Of a stretch of DNA of 64,000 nucleotides, positions 18,784 to 27,500 are shown piece after piece. A program made the translations under genes and the position numbers. The stretch is from Pseudomonas alliivorans (lineage in GTDB: Bacteria > Pseudomonadota > Gammaproteobacteria > Pseudomonadales > Pseudomonadaceae): contig NZ_JAFFZW010000001.1 of the NCBI RefSeq assembly GCF_017826695.1, forward strand, positions 62,001-126,000, in the 5' to 3' direction. The first letter of the stretch is position 1; every line of letters starts with the position of its first letter. Below the pieces are notes generated by a model. The model saw nothing but the letters and a program-made list of their open reading frames with translations, was not told the origin of the DNA and did no database searches.

Positions 18784-18957
18784 ATGGCTGCAAAACCTGT
18801 CATTGAATCTTCACCTGCTCTTTCTGTAGACGAGAGCCGTGTTCTTTTAAAGAGGCTGGGGTCTACCGGGCTTACTCGAGAGCGTAAAGCGACCCTTAGC
18901 GCGTACGCATGTGCCGCTCAAAAAGCTTTCTCGAAACGAAACAACGAACGGGATTGA
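18784..18957 (+). CDS. Small hypothetical protein, partner of GNAT gene
   Basis: A 57-residue basic protein (begins MAAKPVIESSPALSVDES, ends AFSKRNNERD). It has a clear ribosome-binding site, AGAGG eight bases upstream. It overlaps the GNAT frame by up to 47 bases, or stops about 8 bases before an alternative GTG at 18965. The position, small size and charge are those of an antitoxin paired with a GNAT toxin, but it does not show the RHH pattern of DUF1778 antitoxins. Function is inferred only from position. Confidence 0.5.
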   Translation: MAAKPVIESSPALSVDESRVLLKRLGSTGLTRERKATLSAYACAAQKAFSKRNNERD

Positions 18958-19513
18958 TGTCTGCGTGAATTTGGATGACTTCATTCTTGCCCCTGTTGAT
19001 GAAGTCGAACAGCGGGTACTGGAAACCTTTACATCGGGTGATGATGAACTCGACGTTTTTCTCAAGGAAGATGCTTGCGCCTATTCGACGCACGGAATTA
19101 CATCTACTACGGTAGTATTCTTGGAAGGCTCCGACGATCCTGTAGGATTTTTCAGTTTGTCTTGCGACAGCTTAAAGCTTGAGGGTGTAGAGCTCAGTGA
19201 GCTGGGCTTGCCTTTTCAGGCTCCGATAGACTTTTTTCCTGCTGTGAAAATAACCAAACTCGCTGTGGCATTGGACTGGCAGTCCCGTGGCCTCGGCGAG
19301 GCGATAATTCAGTTGATTCAAGGCATATCGTTCACTCTCCCGTTCTCTGCCAGGTTGCTTACGGTAAATGCAGTAAACAGAGAGCGTACGATCAGGTTTT
19401 ATAATCGTCTAGAGTTTCTGGAGAGCAGCCGAAACATGGCAATGAGTGGTCAGCGCAAGAAGGGCCGGCAGCCCGCCACCGTCTTAATGTACCGTGATCT
19501 GTATCAGGTATAA
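18911..19513 (+). CDS. GNAT-family N-acetyltransferase (TacT-like)
   Basis: A GNAT-fold protein of up to 200 residues. The acetyl-CoA signature is WQSRGLGEAIIQ; preceding strand residues AVKITKLAVALD and following FYNRLEF fit the fold. The stretch from EQRVLETFTSGDDELDVFLKE resembles GNAT toxins of the TacT/AtaT kind that acetylate aminoacyl-tRNA. A GTG at 18911 gives the long form; a GTG at 18965 would give a 182-residue protein beginning close to LDDFILAPV, where homology to GNAT proteins starts. It follows a 57-codon gene, as in toxin-antitoxin pairs. Confidence 0.75.
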   Translation: MPLKKLSRNETTNGIDVCVNLDDFILAPVDEVEQRVLETFTSGDDELDVFLKEDACAYSTHGITSTTVVFLEGSDDPVGFFSLSCDSLKLEGVELSELGLPFQAPIDFFPAVKITKLAVALDWQSRGLGEAIIQLIQGISFTLPFSARLLTVNAVNRERTIRFYNRLEFLESSRNMAMSGQRKKGRQPATVLMYRDLYQV

Positions 19514-19640
19514 GTATTCCGCTTTTTCTTTTAAGACAGTGAGGCGTTTGCAAGTGCGGTAACGCATCCTTGCGCAGGGCAGGAAAGCGTTATCGCCAAT
19601 AGAATCTGCAATTCGCACTGTCGAACGTCGATACGTGAGC

Positions 19641-20171
19641 TTAATGGCACTCACGCCCTATCACGCGATGCCATAGCCCGCGCTTCGAACGAGGCGCAGT
19701 TTCGGCCACCACATTCGGCATATCCCGCAACCGGATCCATGACTCGTCTCGCCAGTGCAGCACGCTCAGAGACGTCCCTGGCCATCTCAACTGACTGACT
19801 TTCGGATTATCCAGCGTCACGTTGTGCTGATCCCGGAGTACTGTCAGCACTTCATGGGTCAGCCATTGCCGCAACGCCCGGTTTTCCGGCACGTAGTGAT
19901 GAACCAGCAGCGCGAACACGCCGGATTCACTGACCATCAACTGCCTGCACCACTCGCCATTGGCCTGCAGCCAGACCACCCGGCGTTGGTCTGCATCCAG
20001 CTTGAGCGTGGCGCGCTCATCCAGCGCCTTGCCCATCAGGCGGGCGAGGTCTGCCAGACAGAACCAGGCCTGCGCTTCAGAAACAGCAGCCCGGAGCATG
20101 CGGTGATGACGAAAGAAAAGGATGGCTTCGAAATGGGCGGTGCAGGGCACGGAAGGGGTAATGTTCAACAT
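19641..20171 (-). CDS. Bro-N domain (phage antirepressor-like) protein
   Basis: A 176-residue protein with a Bro-N DNA-binding domain: WFCLADLARLMGKALDE, VVWLQANGEWCRQLMVSESGVFALLVHHYVPENRALRQWLTHEVL. Such domains occur in phage antirepressors. The C-terminal 50 residues (after LTVLRDQHN) are unlike known antirepressor tails and end in a basic segment. The start has AGGAG eight bases upstream. A C4-type antisense RNA lies immediately upstream on the same strand and a complementary decamer overlaps the leader near the RBS, the arrangement of phage P1/P7 ant regulation. It looks like a domesticated phage module. Confidence 0.8.
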   Translation of the reverse strand: MLNITPSVPCTAHFEAILFFRHHRMLRAAVSEAQAWFCLADLARLMGKALDERATLKLDADQRRVVWLQANGEWCRQLMVSESGVFALLVHHYVPENRALRQWLTHEVLTVLRDQHNVTLDNPKVSQLRWPGTSLSVLHWRDESWIRLRDMPNVVAETAPRSKRGLWHRVIGRECH

Positions 20172-20192
20172 GGGTACAGCTCCTGAATAGAG

Positions 20193-20202
20193 AGCTGCCA
20201 CC
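20193..20202 (-). promoter_or_regulatory. Target decamer for the C4-like RNA
   Basis: On the coding strand this is GGTGGCAGCT, located 7 bases before the Bro-N RBS. It is exactly complementary to AGCTGCCACC (20222-20231) in the RNA upstream, so pairing would mask the leader of the Bro-N message. Confidence 0.55.
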
Positions 20203-20219
20203 GGACGTCGCTAAACGAA

Positions 20220-20303
20220 AAGGTGGCAGCTGTGCGAAGGTTAGCGAACCGGTATCCAGGAAACCGGCAGGCCCGAAGGCCTCCGACGCACAGCCGCCAT
20301 AAC
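20220..20303 (-). ncRNA. C4-type antisense RNA
   Basis: On the minus strand the sequence folds as the C4 motif: an outer stem GGCGGCTGTGCG (20287-20298) with CGCACAGCTGCC (20225-20236), 11 of 12 Watson-Crick plus one G-U, enclosing two hairpins (GGCC-TTCG-GGCC at 20270-20281 and CCGGTTTCC...ACCGG at 20249-20267). The single-stranded tail carries AGCTGCCACC complementary to the leader of the downstream Bro-N gene. C4 RNAs of phages P1, P7 and P4-like elements repress an antirepressor gene in this way. Identified by eye from fold and context; no covariance search was run. Confidence 0.65.
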
Positions 20304-20510
20304 ACTTGCTTCAAGTTTTGGCTTGATGCAGGGGAGAGCGATAATACGCCTGGATAGAAAGGATCGCTAAATCCGGTTGCTGATGGGGCAGCGAACGGCG
20401 GGAAGATTGGACTTTCTGGCTAACCGAAAATAGAGGCTGATTCGCAGAGTGTCGTAGGAAAGGGCCGTGCCTTCTTCAAACGGTTTTCTAGGCAAGGAAT
20501 CTGGGCAAGA
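20304..20510 (-). other. Gene-free leader region
   Basis: This holds no open frame of note. It presumably contains the promoter for the C4-like RNA and Bro-N transcript, but I cannot place it with confidence. Confidence 0.3.
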
Positions 20511-20906
20511 TCACAGGCAAGGTACCTTGTCCGTCTGCGCCAGTGCCTTCCCCTTGTTGTCGATCAGCGTTACTTTGACTTCCGGCCCCGACCTGCTTTC
20601 AACCAATGTATAAAGCTCATCGGCAGCAAATCCGCTGTACTCAAGCGTCGCTACGCAACGTCGCTGACTCTTCTGATAACCCCTCGCGACAATACCCAAT
20701 TCCATTGAGTGTTTGCCGGGTGACACTTCGAAATGATTCAAGCTTTCGGCAGGTTTTGTATCAAGGCGCCTGGCGATCATCTCATCACCGACCTGAGCCT
20801 CAATATGAACGATGGCATTGCCTTTGTCAGGCACAGGCATTGCGGTCGCACATCCAGCCAGGCCTGATACGGCTACAACGAACGCTGCAAGTTTCAAGAA
20901 TTTCAT
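20511..20906 (-). CDS. Small lipoprotein
   Basis: A 131-residue lipoprotein precursor. The signal peptide MKFLKLAAFVVAVSG ends in lipobox LAGC with Cys19. The mature part is about 110 residues of beta-rich sequence with FEVSPGKHSMELG, a pattern found in surface-exposed PEGA-like lipoproteins of pseudomonads, and two cysteines (RCVATL and the VPCL end) that may form a disulfide. Position +2 (Ala) suggests outer-membrane sorting. Function unknown. Confidence 0.65.
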   Translation of the reverse strand: MKFLKLAAFVVAVSGLAGCATAMPVPDKGNAIVHIEAQVGDEMIARRLDTKPAESLNHFEVSPGKHSMELGIVARGYQKSQRRCVATLEYSGFAADELYTLVESRSGPEVKVTLIDNKGKALAQTDKVPCL

Positions 20907-21025
20907 GGGAAAACCTTTATATGAAAGTGTGGGTATAGCGATAAGTAACTTTTCAAGGGCGCGTGCGTTTCTGACAGGCGTGTCAAAGCCTGGTCGATCC
21001 GCTTGGGTTACCGGGTATAACTGGG

Positions 21026-21331
21026 TCAGGCTGGAATATCGATATTGGCCGCAAAGCGAGCGAAGGCAATACTGGCTTCGGCGCCGATGAGTTCATCAAT
21101 GAATCCAGTCATTGCAGCCGTACAGAAGTGATCAGTCATCTGGTCTTCATTTGACCAGTAACCGCTGACGATCCAGCGCGCCGTGCCTTTTGTGCTCCTG
21201 CTCAGCGCGTAGCTCAAACAGCCCGGCGCGTTTTTCAATTGCTCGATGTGCTTGAGCAACAATGCCTCGACATCATGCCTCGGACTTTCCAGGAAACTGA
21301 TCTCCAGAGTATTGATTGAGGTGATTGTCAT
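21026..21331 (-). CDS. Antibiotic biosynthesis monooxygenase (ABM) domain protein
   Basis: A 101-residue single-domain protein of the dimeric alpha+beta barrel type. KNAPGCLSYALSRS and WIVSGYWSNEDQMTDHF are typical ABM features. Such proteins act as small cofactor-free quinone oxygenases or have no known substrate. The start is the Met of MTITSINTLEI. No gene neighbour informs the role. Confidence 0.65.
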   Translation of the reverse strand: MTITSINTLEISFLESPRHDVEALLLKHIEQLKNAPGCLSYALSRSTKGTARWIVSGYWSNEDQMTDHFCTAAMTGFIDELIGAEASIAFARFAANIDIPA

Positions 21332-21645
21332 GCGCTTGAACCTTTGCTGCCTGTCGAATGCTTGATCCTGTACCTGGTGACTACGCATTGGACCGTTGCC
21401 AGGTATGCGAACAGGCTACTGGCTTTTCCACGTAAAGGTTACCCACTCAAAAGCTCATGCAGACTTGAGTTTTGCTCAGCAATGGTCAGGTGCGCAGTGT
21501 CAGGTCTTCATCCCGAAACCATTCATACCGATCACCCGTGCGGACTGGCTTTTCCATGGCGCGCAAGCCGCACGCTGATAAATGTATTGATTTGCTCTAC
21601 AGGCAATAAAAAACTCATCGTCTGTCGCGCAAGCAATTTGCCGGA

Positions 21646-21898
21646 ATGCCGGTCAAATCAATCGCGATGCCCCGGAACACAAACGACCGGTTTTCAGGGG
21701 CTAGCGACGTGAGTAAAAGCAGATAACAAGTTGCAGCGCGACGATCACAAGACCGACGCCTCATTTGGCGGTAATGACAAGGACTTGGACAACGATCACC
21801 GCACCGACGCCGCGTTTGGTGGCAGCGATACCGATCAGGACAATGACCACAGCACGGACAAATACAATGTCGGAGCACCGCCACACGCGAAAAAATAG
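21646..21898 (+). pseudogene. Remnant gene with 17-residue tandem repeats
   Basis: Reading 21740-21790 and 21791-21841 gives two copies of a 17-residue repeat (DDHKTDASFGGNDKDLD and NDHRTDAAFGGSDTDQD) and a third partial copy (NDHSTDKYN), ending at a TAG at 21896. The frame has a stop just upstream at about 21714 and no proper start; a different frame begins ATG at 21646 and ends within a few bases of this point, so one frameshift near 21715 would join them. It seems to be a broken gene for a small acidic Asp/His/Gly repeat protein. Confidence 0.35.
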
Positions 21899-22031
21899 CG
21901 CTCTGGATCTATTCGGCGTTTGAAAGGGTTTGGTTGGGCTGTGCCTGAAACTATCAGCTCTTTGAGGGTGTAATGCGCTTGCCAGTCATCGGGGCAAGCG
22001 CATTTTTCAGGATGACTGTATGGCCTGATCG

Positions 22032-22442
22032 TTATGCGGAAGGATTCTGAATTTTCCTGGCGATCAAGGTAACGCCTTCGGTGAAGCTGAAACCATACCC
22101 GTAGCCATATCCCCAGCCTCCGCCTGCAGCGCCTATTTGTTCGGGGAATGTTACGTCCTTGTGCTTGAATTCGTAGTTATAGGCACCCGACAGGATCGGC
22201 AGGATGGTCTGAATTTCATAACCGTCAGCATTGAGCAAGGCAACCGCTTCTTCGATGTCTTTCGAAAGTCGCTCGCCATCAACCTCGCAATCCGACCAAC
22301 CGGTTTGCTGCCATTGTTTCTCTTTTCGGGTCTCTTCTTTCGTACCGAACAGCCCCCACGTCACCTCACCCGTGGGCACTTTGACGGTGACTTCCTCACC
22401 GATAGGGCGGAAGTGGGCTTTTACATAAACGATCTTATTCAC
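22032..22442 (-). CDS. Conserved hypothetical protein
   Basis: A 136-residue protein of unknown function. It begins MNKIVYVKAHFRPIGEEVTVKVPTG, has a charged middle (TKEETRKEKQWQQTGWSDCEVDGERLSKDI) and a striking AAGGGWGYGYGYGFSFTEGVTLIARK near the C-terminus. A possible metabolite- or stress-related small protein; no named domain is recognised. It is transcribed alone, with its RBS region within 80 bases of the next gene. Confidence 0.6.
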   Translation of the reverse strand: MNKIVYVKAHFRPIGEEVTVKVPTGEVTWGLFGTKEETRKEKQWQQTGWSDCEVDGERLSKDIEEAVALLNADGYEIQTILPILSGAYNYEFKHKDVTFPEQIGAAGGGWGYGYGYGFSFTEGVTLIARKIQNPSA

Positions 22443-22526
22443 TGGGCTGTCCTGAGGTCCATTCTGCGGCGATTATACCGATGGGCAATGTCATGAATAG
22501 AACGGACGATTGGGCAGAGCAACAGG

Positions 22527-23042
22527 TCAGCGCGTCATGTCAGTATTCGAAAGGCTGGCATGGGCCTTTAGCGGAAGCTGATCCCGCGGATTCACTTCCA
22601 GCGCCAATCGTTGAATAGCGGCCAGACTCAGTGCCTTGGTGCCGTTCCATCCATTTTCCGGCAGCAAACTACGCACGGGCGCTTCGGGGCCGTTGTAAGC
22701 AACCATGGCGGTATTGGACTCAAAGTCGATTCTGAAAAACAGCAGGTAATCGGCAAAGCCTTTGCCCGGCGTGAAGGCCGGACCTGATCTTGCGTTGCCG
22801 GTCGCTTTCACTTGCACGGTTTTCCCGGCTCGAGTGAGCGCGTCGACTCCACCTGTGCGTTTCTGGGGAATGAGTAGATCGAAATGCTCCAAGGCCAATG
22901 CTTCTGCGATATCGCCTACAAGGCGTCCATCCAGCGTGAACTTCAAGCCTGTGCTGACATAGTGAGCAGCCAGTGCCTGCCGCGCTTTCCAAAGATCCAC
23001 AATGACTTCGGGCAGTTGAAATTCGATTTGCCTGGCATCCAT
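22527..23042 (-). CDS. PD-(D/E)XK-like hypothetical protein
   Basis: A protein of about 171 residues. The order GDIAEALALEHF, GGVDALTRAGKTVQVKAT gives the E..D..(E/Q)xK signature of PD-(D/E)XK nuclease folds (conserved Glu, Asp and QVK core), as in DUF6998-type proteins. The remaining part (FADYLLFFRIDF, VRSLLPENGWNGTKALSLAAIQRLA) is typical for such small single-domain proteins. The ATG at 23042 has AAGGGA about 10 bases upstream; an alternative GTG lies 9 bases before. It is the last chromosomal gene before the island boundary. Confidence 0.6.
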   Translation of the reverse strand: MDARQIEFQLPEVIVDLWKARQALAAHYVSTGLKFTLDGRLVGDIAEALALEHFDLLIPQKRTGGVDALTRAGKTVQVKATGNARSGPAFTPGKGFADYLLFFRIDFESNTAMVAYNGPEAPVRSLLPENGWNGTKALSLAAIQRLALEVNPRDQLPLKAHASLSNTDMTR

Positions 23043-23175
23043 GTCCTGCACTTCCCTTTAACAAGCTGTCGAAAATTCCCGGTCGGGCACTGCAAGCATC
23101 ATCGGGAATTGCCTGGCAGTTTTACAGAGGCGGACAGGCCTGTAATTGCGCCATGACCACTTTTCACCAGACGAA

Positions 23176-23206
23176 AAAAAAGACCTTGAATTTCAAGGTC
23201 TTTTTC
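23176..23206 (-). terminator. Displaced native terminator of tRNA-Leu
   Basis: On the minus strand this reads GACCTTGAAATTCAAGGTC followed by eight T, a strong rho-independent terminator. It begins about 14 bases after a copy of the tRNA-Leu 3' end (CACCA), which is what one expects for the original terminator of the tRNA gene, now about 10.3 kb from the tRNA because of the island. It is near-symmetrical and could act in both directions. Confidence 0.75.
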
Positions 23207-23211
23207 AATTT

Positions 23212-23225
23212 TGGTGTCCCGAGGG
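23212..23225 (-). repeat. attL-like copy of the tRNA-Leu 3' end
   Basis: On the minus strand CCCTCGGGACACCA repeats the last 14 bases of tRNA-Leu at 33472-33485 (CCCTCGGGGCACCA) with one difference. Same orientation, 10,260 bases apart. This is the distal attachment site of the island. Confidence 0.8.
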
Positions 23226-23586
23226 GGGGCTCAATATATTATTTAACTGTTTGATTGTAAAATATTAATTTCGCTGTACATGTTTTTGTGTGCGTATATC
23301 CATACTTTGCACGTTGATAAATTATCTCAGTAAGGTCGTCGGAGACTATCGTTTTTGCTGCTGTATTTCCGACGAAGTGCATTTTTTTTGCCATGCATAC
23401 TACAAAGGCTTTCCGCTGCTTTAGACGGACCTTTCCCAAAGGCGCCACCTCGCGGATTGGAGGAACGGTACCCTTAGAACCCTAGCGAGTGTTAGTACCA
23501 TATCGTCACATGTTAACTAGACCTAATTGTGGTGCTCTGATACGCTTCGAGCCTCAGGAGATACCGAAAAATATTGGTGATATAAA

Positions 23587-23766
23587 ATGGAATATTTGAC
23601 GCATGTCCTAACCTTCTTAGTTGGTCTAGGCTCTGGTGTAGGTTTGATGGTTGTTTTTAGTAACAAAGCCTCAAGTCGTAGTCGAATCGAAAAACCCAGT
23701 CAGTTTGGAAACTTTCCCACGGAAGATATGCCTGGTAGTGATATCTATAAAAGCATGAAGAGATAG
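23587..23766 (+). CDS. Small membrane protein
   Basis: A 59-codon frame. The N-terminal part is hydrophobic (LTHVLTFLVGLGSGVGLMVV), giving one transmembrane helix, followed by a polar tail ending DIYKSMKR. A weak GGTGA motif lies about five bases upstream of the ATG. In the AT-rich island DNA, random frames this regular are not common, but the evidence is limited to this composition. No homologue recognised. Confidence 0.45.
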   Translation: MEYLTHVLTFLVGLGSGVGLMVVFSNKASSRSRIEKPSQFGNFPTEDMPGSDIYKSMKR

Positions 23767-24083
23767 ATATTTTATACGGGGACCCTGAGGCAAGGCATGT
23801 ATCATAGTGGTGCGTAATATCGCCAGTCATATTCATAGGTTTTTATTTTTAGATGGGCTAGCTTATTAAGTTTAAAAAATGGCTGGGATCGGCGATTGGT
23901 ATGGCAGTTTATTTAAGAATCTAACGAACCGCATTACTATTCTTTTAAGTGGCTATGTGCGTGCTATTAAAGAAAGTCATGTTTCAGCACTTGGGAAGGA
24001 GGTATATTATTCTGAGGGTTTACTTGTAATGAATTTTGTCTTGGCGTAACCCTGTAGATTTTGCAAAGAAGGAGGTTGGTCAA
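23767..24083 (+). other. AT-rich gene-free stretch
   Basis: No gene is supported here. A strong RBS (AAGGAGG at 24069-24075) belongs to the kinase that follows; another AAGGAGG at 23996-24002 has no useful start after it. Confidence 0.45.
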
Positions 24084-24524
24084 GTGAATATATATCTTTT
24101 GTTAGGTTCGCCTGGGGCAGGGAAAAGCCATTACTGCTCCAGAAATTTTACAAATGTTCAAGTTGTGTCGTGTGATGTGATTCGAGAGTCTATGTTTGGT
24201 TCGATGCGCTCTTATGAGATTAGACAAAAAGTTTTGCAGGAGATAAAAAATATTGTTTCAGGGAAAGTAGCATTGAGACAAGATGTTGTACTTGATACAA
24301 CTTACTTTAATGAGCTAGAGGCTCGGTCTTTTCTTTTTGGTTTTGGAGGTAGTGTTAAAGTACATGCCATATACATCGCTACCTCGCTGAGCGATTGTTT
24401 GGAACGAAATAAAATGAGGGCGACTGAGCGCGTGGTTTCTGATGAAATGGTAGAGATGTTATATGCGCGAATCTCTCCGCCATCCGATGAGGAGAGATTC
24501 GAAAGTATAACTATTGTGGATTAA
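24084..24524 (+). CDS. P-loop kinase, AAA_33 / polynucleotide-kinase-like
   Basis: A 146-residue protein. Walker A is LLLGSPGAGKSHY; the DxR-type catalytic segment is SCDVIRESMFG, and VVLDTTYFNELEARSFL is the substrate and lid strand. IYIATSLSDCLERNKMRATERVV has the Arg residues of the lid. The organisation is that of small kinases related to T4 polynucleotide kinase and zeta toxins. The start is GTG with AAGGAGG eight bases upstream, rather than the TTG 16 codons before. The gene is convergent with the UvrA-like gene, 8 bases apart. The substrate (nucleic acid end, nucleotide sugar, antibiotic) is unknown; a role in product modification or resistance is possible. Confidence 0.75.
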   Translation: MNIYLLLGSPGAGKSHYCSRNFTNVQVVSCDVIRESMFGSMRSYEIRQKVLQEIKNIVSGKVALRQDVVLDTTYFNELEARSFLFGFGGSVKVHAIYIATSLSDCLERNKMRATERVVSDEMVEMLYARISPPSDEERFESITIVD

Positions 24525-24532
24525 TGAACATC

Positions 24533-27500
24533 CTATACTTCAGTAGGGTCGCATTGGTATATTGGGGCACCATTTACTAGGTAGTGATCTACCTCCTTGG
24601 CATACCCTGTGCCATTGCAGCAATAGCAATTCACCGAAACCCTAGGGGTTTCGATTGAGGATTTGAGAAACTTCGGCATCAGTGATGAGCTGGACTCAAG
24701 GAGCTTAATTAATCCACGCCATTCAATTTGATCACTCAATGCATCTTTCCGACCATCTCTTTTTGTGAATGATAAATTGGGAATGCCATGGAGTAACGCC
24801 ATCCTCTCGCGACTACTCAGGGAACTGTATGGGGTTGAAAAATCAGCAAGGTTCTCAGCTTTAAAAAAACTAACAGACTCTCGGATTTTGAATAGAATTT
24901 TTGTTTTGACATAAGGTCTAATGGAGGGCGAATAAAATTCAAGATCGGTACATGCTTTAGCTTCATCGCTGATAAACGAATCGTAGTATGTTAGCTTGCC
25001 ACTCCCGTTGCATAGTTTGCAATCATTATAAAACGCGTTGAATGTACGTCTCGTTAATGTGCGTGCCCCAACAACTCGCTTATCTACATCGATTAGACGT
25101 GTCGAAAGTATTTCCGTTTTTTCATCTTTCCATACTGCGATCCAGCCATTACCTAAATTATAGGCTAGTTCTGGGTTGTCAGTTTCGATATAGGTTTTCC
25201 AAGCGGTATCATAATCAACAAGTTTAGCCGCATTAGTGATCTTAATAAGCGCATTGTTAACTAGTACTTTTTGTAGTCCTAGTTTGGCTAGCGACTCAAG
25301 CCTTTGTTTTATCTGGGTTTTAGATATTGTCGCGGATGTATGTAGTTCAGCGCAAAATGGATTGAAGTAATACGGCGGTTTGCAGGCGGAATCATCGAGG
25401 TATTCGAACAGTTTAGCCTTGGTGCTAAAGAACTTTCCGTCGCGCTGAGAAATTAAAGCCCTCTTTTGATAGATAGAAAGCTTCTGAAAGTAACGATCCT
25501 CGGAGGTCAGATGCGTGGATTTATCTTTAGAGTAGGTGATAGGTTTCACCTTCATACCGTTCAAAATAGAGCCGTCTGTAGGATAATCGCTAGTAGGTCC
25601 CTCGAACACAATTAGCCCACCCTCATCGCCTACCCCGGGGCCCATCTTTATTATATAATCCGCTTGCTGTATTAAAGCGTCGTTGTGCTCAATGACAAGA
25701 ACACTATGCCCTTTCCTGGAAAGTCCTTGGAGAACCTCTAATACAAACTGGCAATCATTTTTGCTTAAACCCTTACACGGTTCGTCAAGGATTATCAATA
25801 AGTGGTGTTGATTATTCGATATGGAGTTTTCACTTGCCCCAAGAAATTTCGCAAGTTTGAGTCGTTGAGATTCGCCGCCACTCAACTCAGTCAAACTACG
25901 CCCGAGGTTAAGGTGTCCTAAGCCCAGTTCTATTAATAATGTGCATACCCTATTGATTGCCGGGTGTAGGTCAAGGGGAAGTACACCAGTTGCGGGGAAG
26001 TCCAATAGCTCAGCAATATTGAGATTATGAACCATGGCGGACAACGCGAGGCTATTAAACCTAGCACCCCCGCATGATTTACAGGTCTCACCAGCCAGTT
26101 CGCCAGAACCTTGGCACTCACTACAAGCCCCATTTGCACCATTGTAGGTAAAAAAGCTAGAGTCGAGATTTAACGCCTGCGCGACAACTGTTTCCGAGTA
26201 CAGCTTTCTAAGAATTTCAGATATATCTAGAAACGTAGATACATTTGAGCGCCTACTACCTCTAATATGCTTCTGGTCCAATAGTATCGCGGTTGCTATG
26301 TTATTAGTCTTTGCGTCTCTGGAGCTCGAGGTTATTCGTGATGTAATTCCTTGCACGAGGCTGCTCTTACCGCTCCCGGAATCTCCTACAATCGCTGTGA
26401 TCGCGGCTGCAGGGAAGCAGACGTCCTGATTAACAACGTTGTTGAAACTAATTCGACGAAGAGAAATATACTCTTGAGGTTCCTGTGAGCATTTTTTTCT
26501 TGGTTTTAAAGGGGGCAGAACACTATCAACCGTTTCCAAAATATAACCACCTTCCAAGCCGGACCCAGGCCCTAGGTGAATACTGAAATCTGATTGAGAA
26601 ATTACCTGATCCGAATGATCTACTAGTAGAAGTGTATTGCCCAAGGATTGTAGTCTTTTGAGTAAAACAAATAATTTTTTTATGTCGTTCGTGCTTAAGC
26701 TTGCTGACGGCTCATCAATGACTATCAGTAGGTCGGACACCTTCGCCGTTATCGCTTCAATTAGCTTGATCCTTTGCATTTCTCCTCCGCTTAGTGTGGT
26801 AGTGCTTCTGTTCAACACTAAGTGTCCAAGCGAGAGATCTTGCGCTGCGCTTAAAATAACGGAAGATTCAGGGTCTCGTATTGACGAAAATGCTTCGTCA
26901 ATTGTTAGCGAAAGAATGTCTGCGACGCTCCTACCATTTAGCTTTACGGCTCGAGCCTTTTGACTAAAACCTGATCCGCCGCATTCATCACAAAGAGAAG
27001 TGATTATAAGCTCAGGATCTGTCGCCGTATTTTCCAAACTGGAGAGCTTGTTAATTAAAGTTTTTTGAATCTCAAGTTTGACCGAAGGCGGGAAACTCTC
27101 ATATGTCGTCGAGACTTTTCCTCCGCCGTCCTGAATTATTTTTTTTAATTTAGATTTGTAAAGGTTGATGGGGGTATATTTTTGCCCGTCAAACTGCAGA
27201 TTCAGGAACCCTTCGGCAAGGTTATTTTTAGGATAGAATAAATATTTCTCGTTCAATCTTACAGTGGATCCACTACCACCGCACAAATTGCAGCATCCAT
27301 TTCGATCGCTTAGTTTTGATCTGGTAAATAAAGATAGTGACTTTTTTTGGTATTCTGTCATGCAGTGCTGACAAAAAGTCTGATAAGAAAAATCAAATGC
27401 GCTTTCACTATTGCGCGATATAAAAATACTTTCCTGTGGTATTTTTAAACTCTCCAGTTGATCCAGAGAGTCAGCCTCAATCTTTATTTTTGAATGGCTA

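Noticed and set aside
23161..23230. Possible CRISPR-like or phage terminator repeat near the island end
   Set aside because: Only one palindrome is present and its position fits the displaced tRNA terminator; there is no repeat-spacer array anywhere in the window.
23239..23448. 69-codon minus-strand frame next to the left island end
   Set aside because: No RBS, no recognisable domain and composition typical of AT-rich non-coding DNA.
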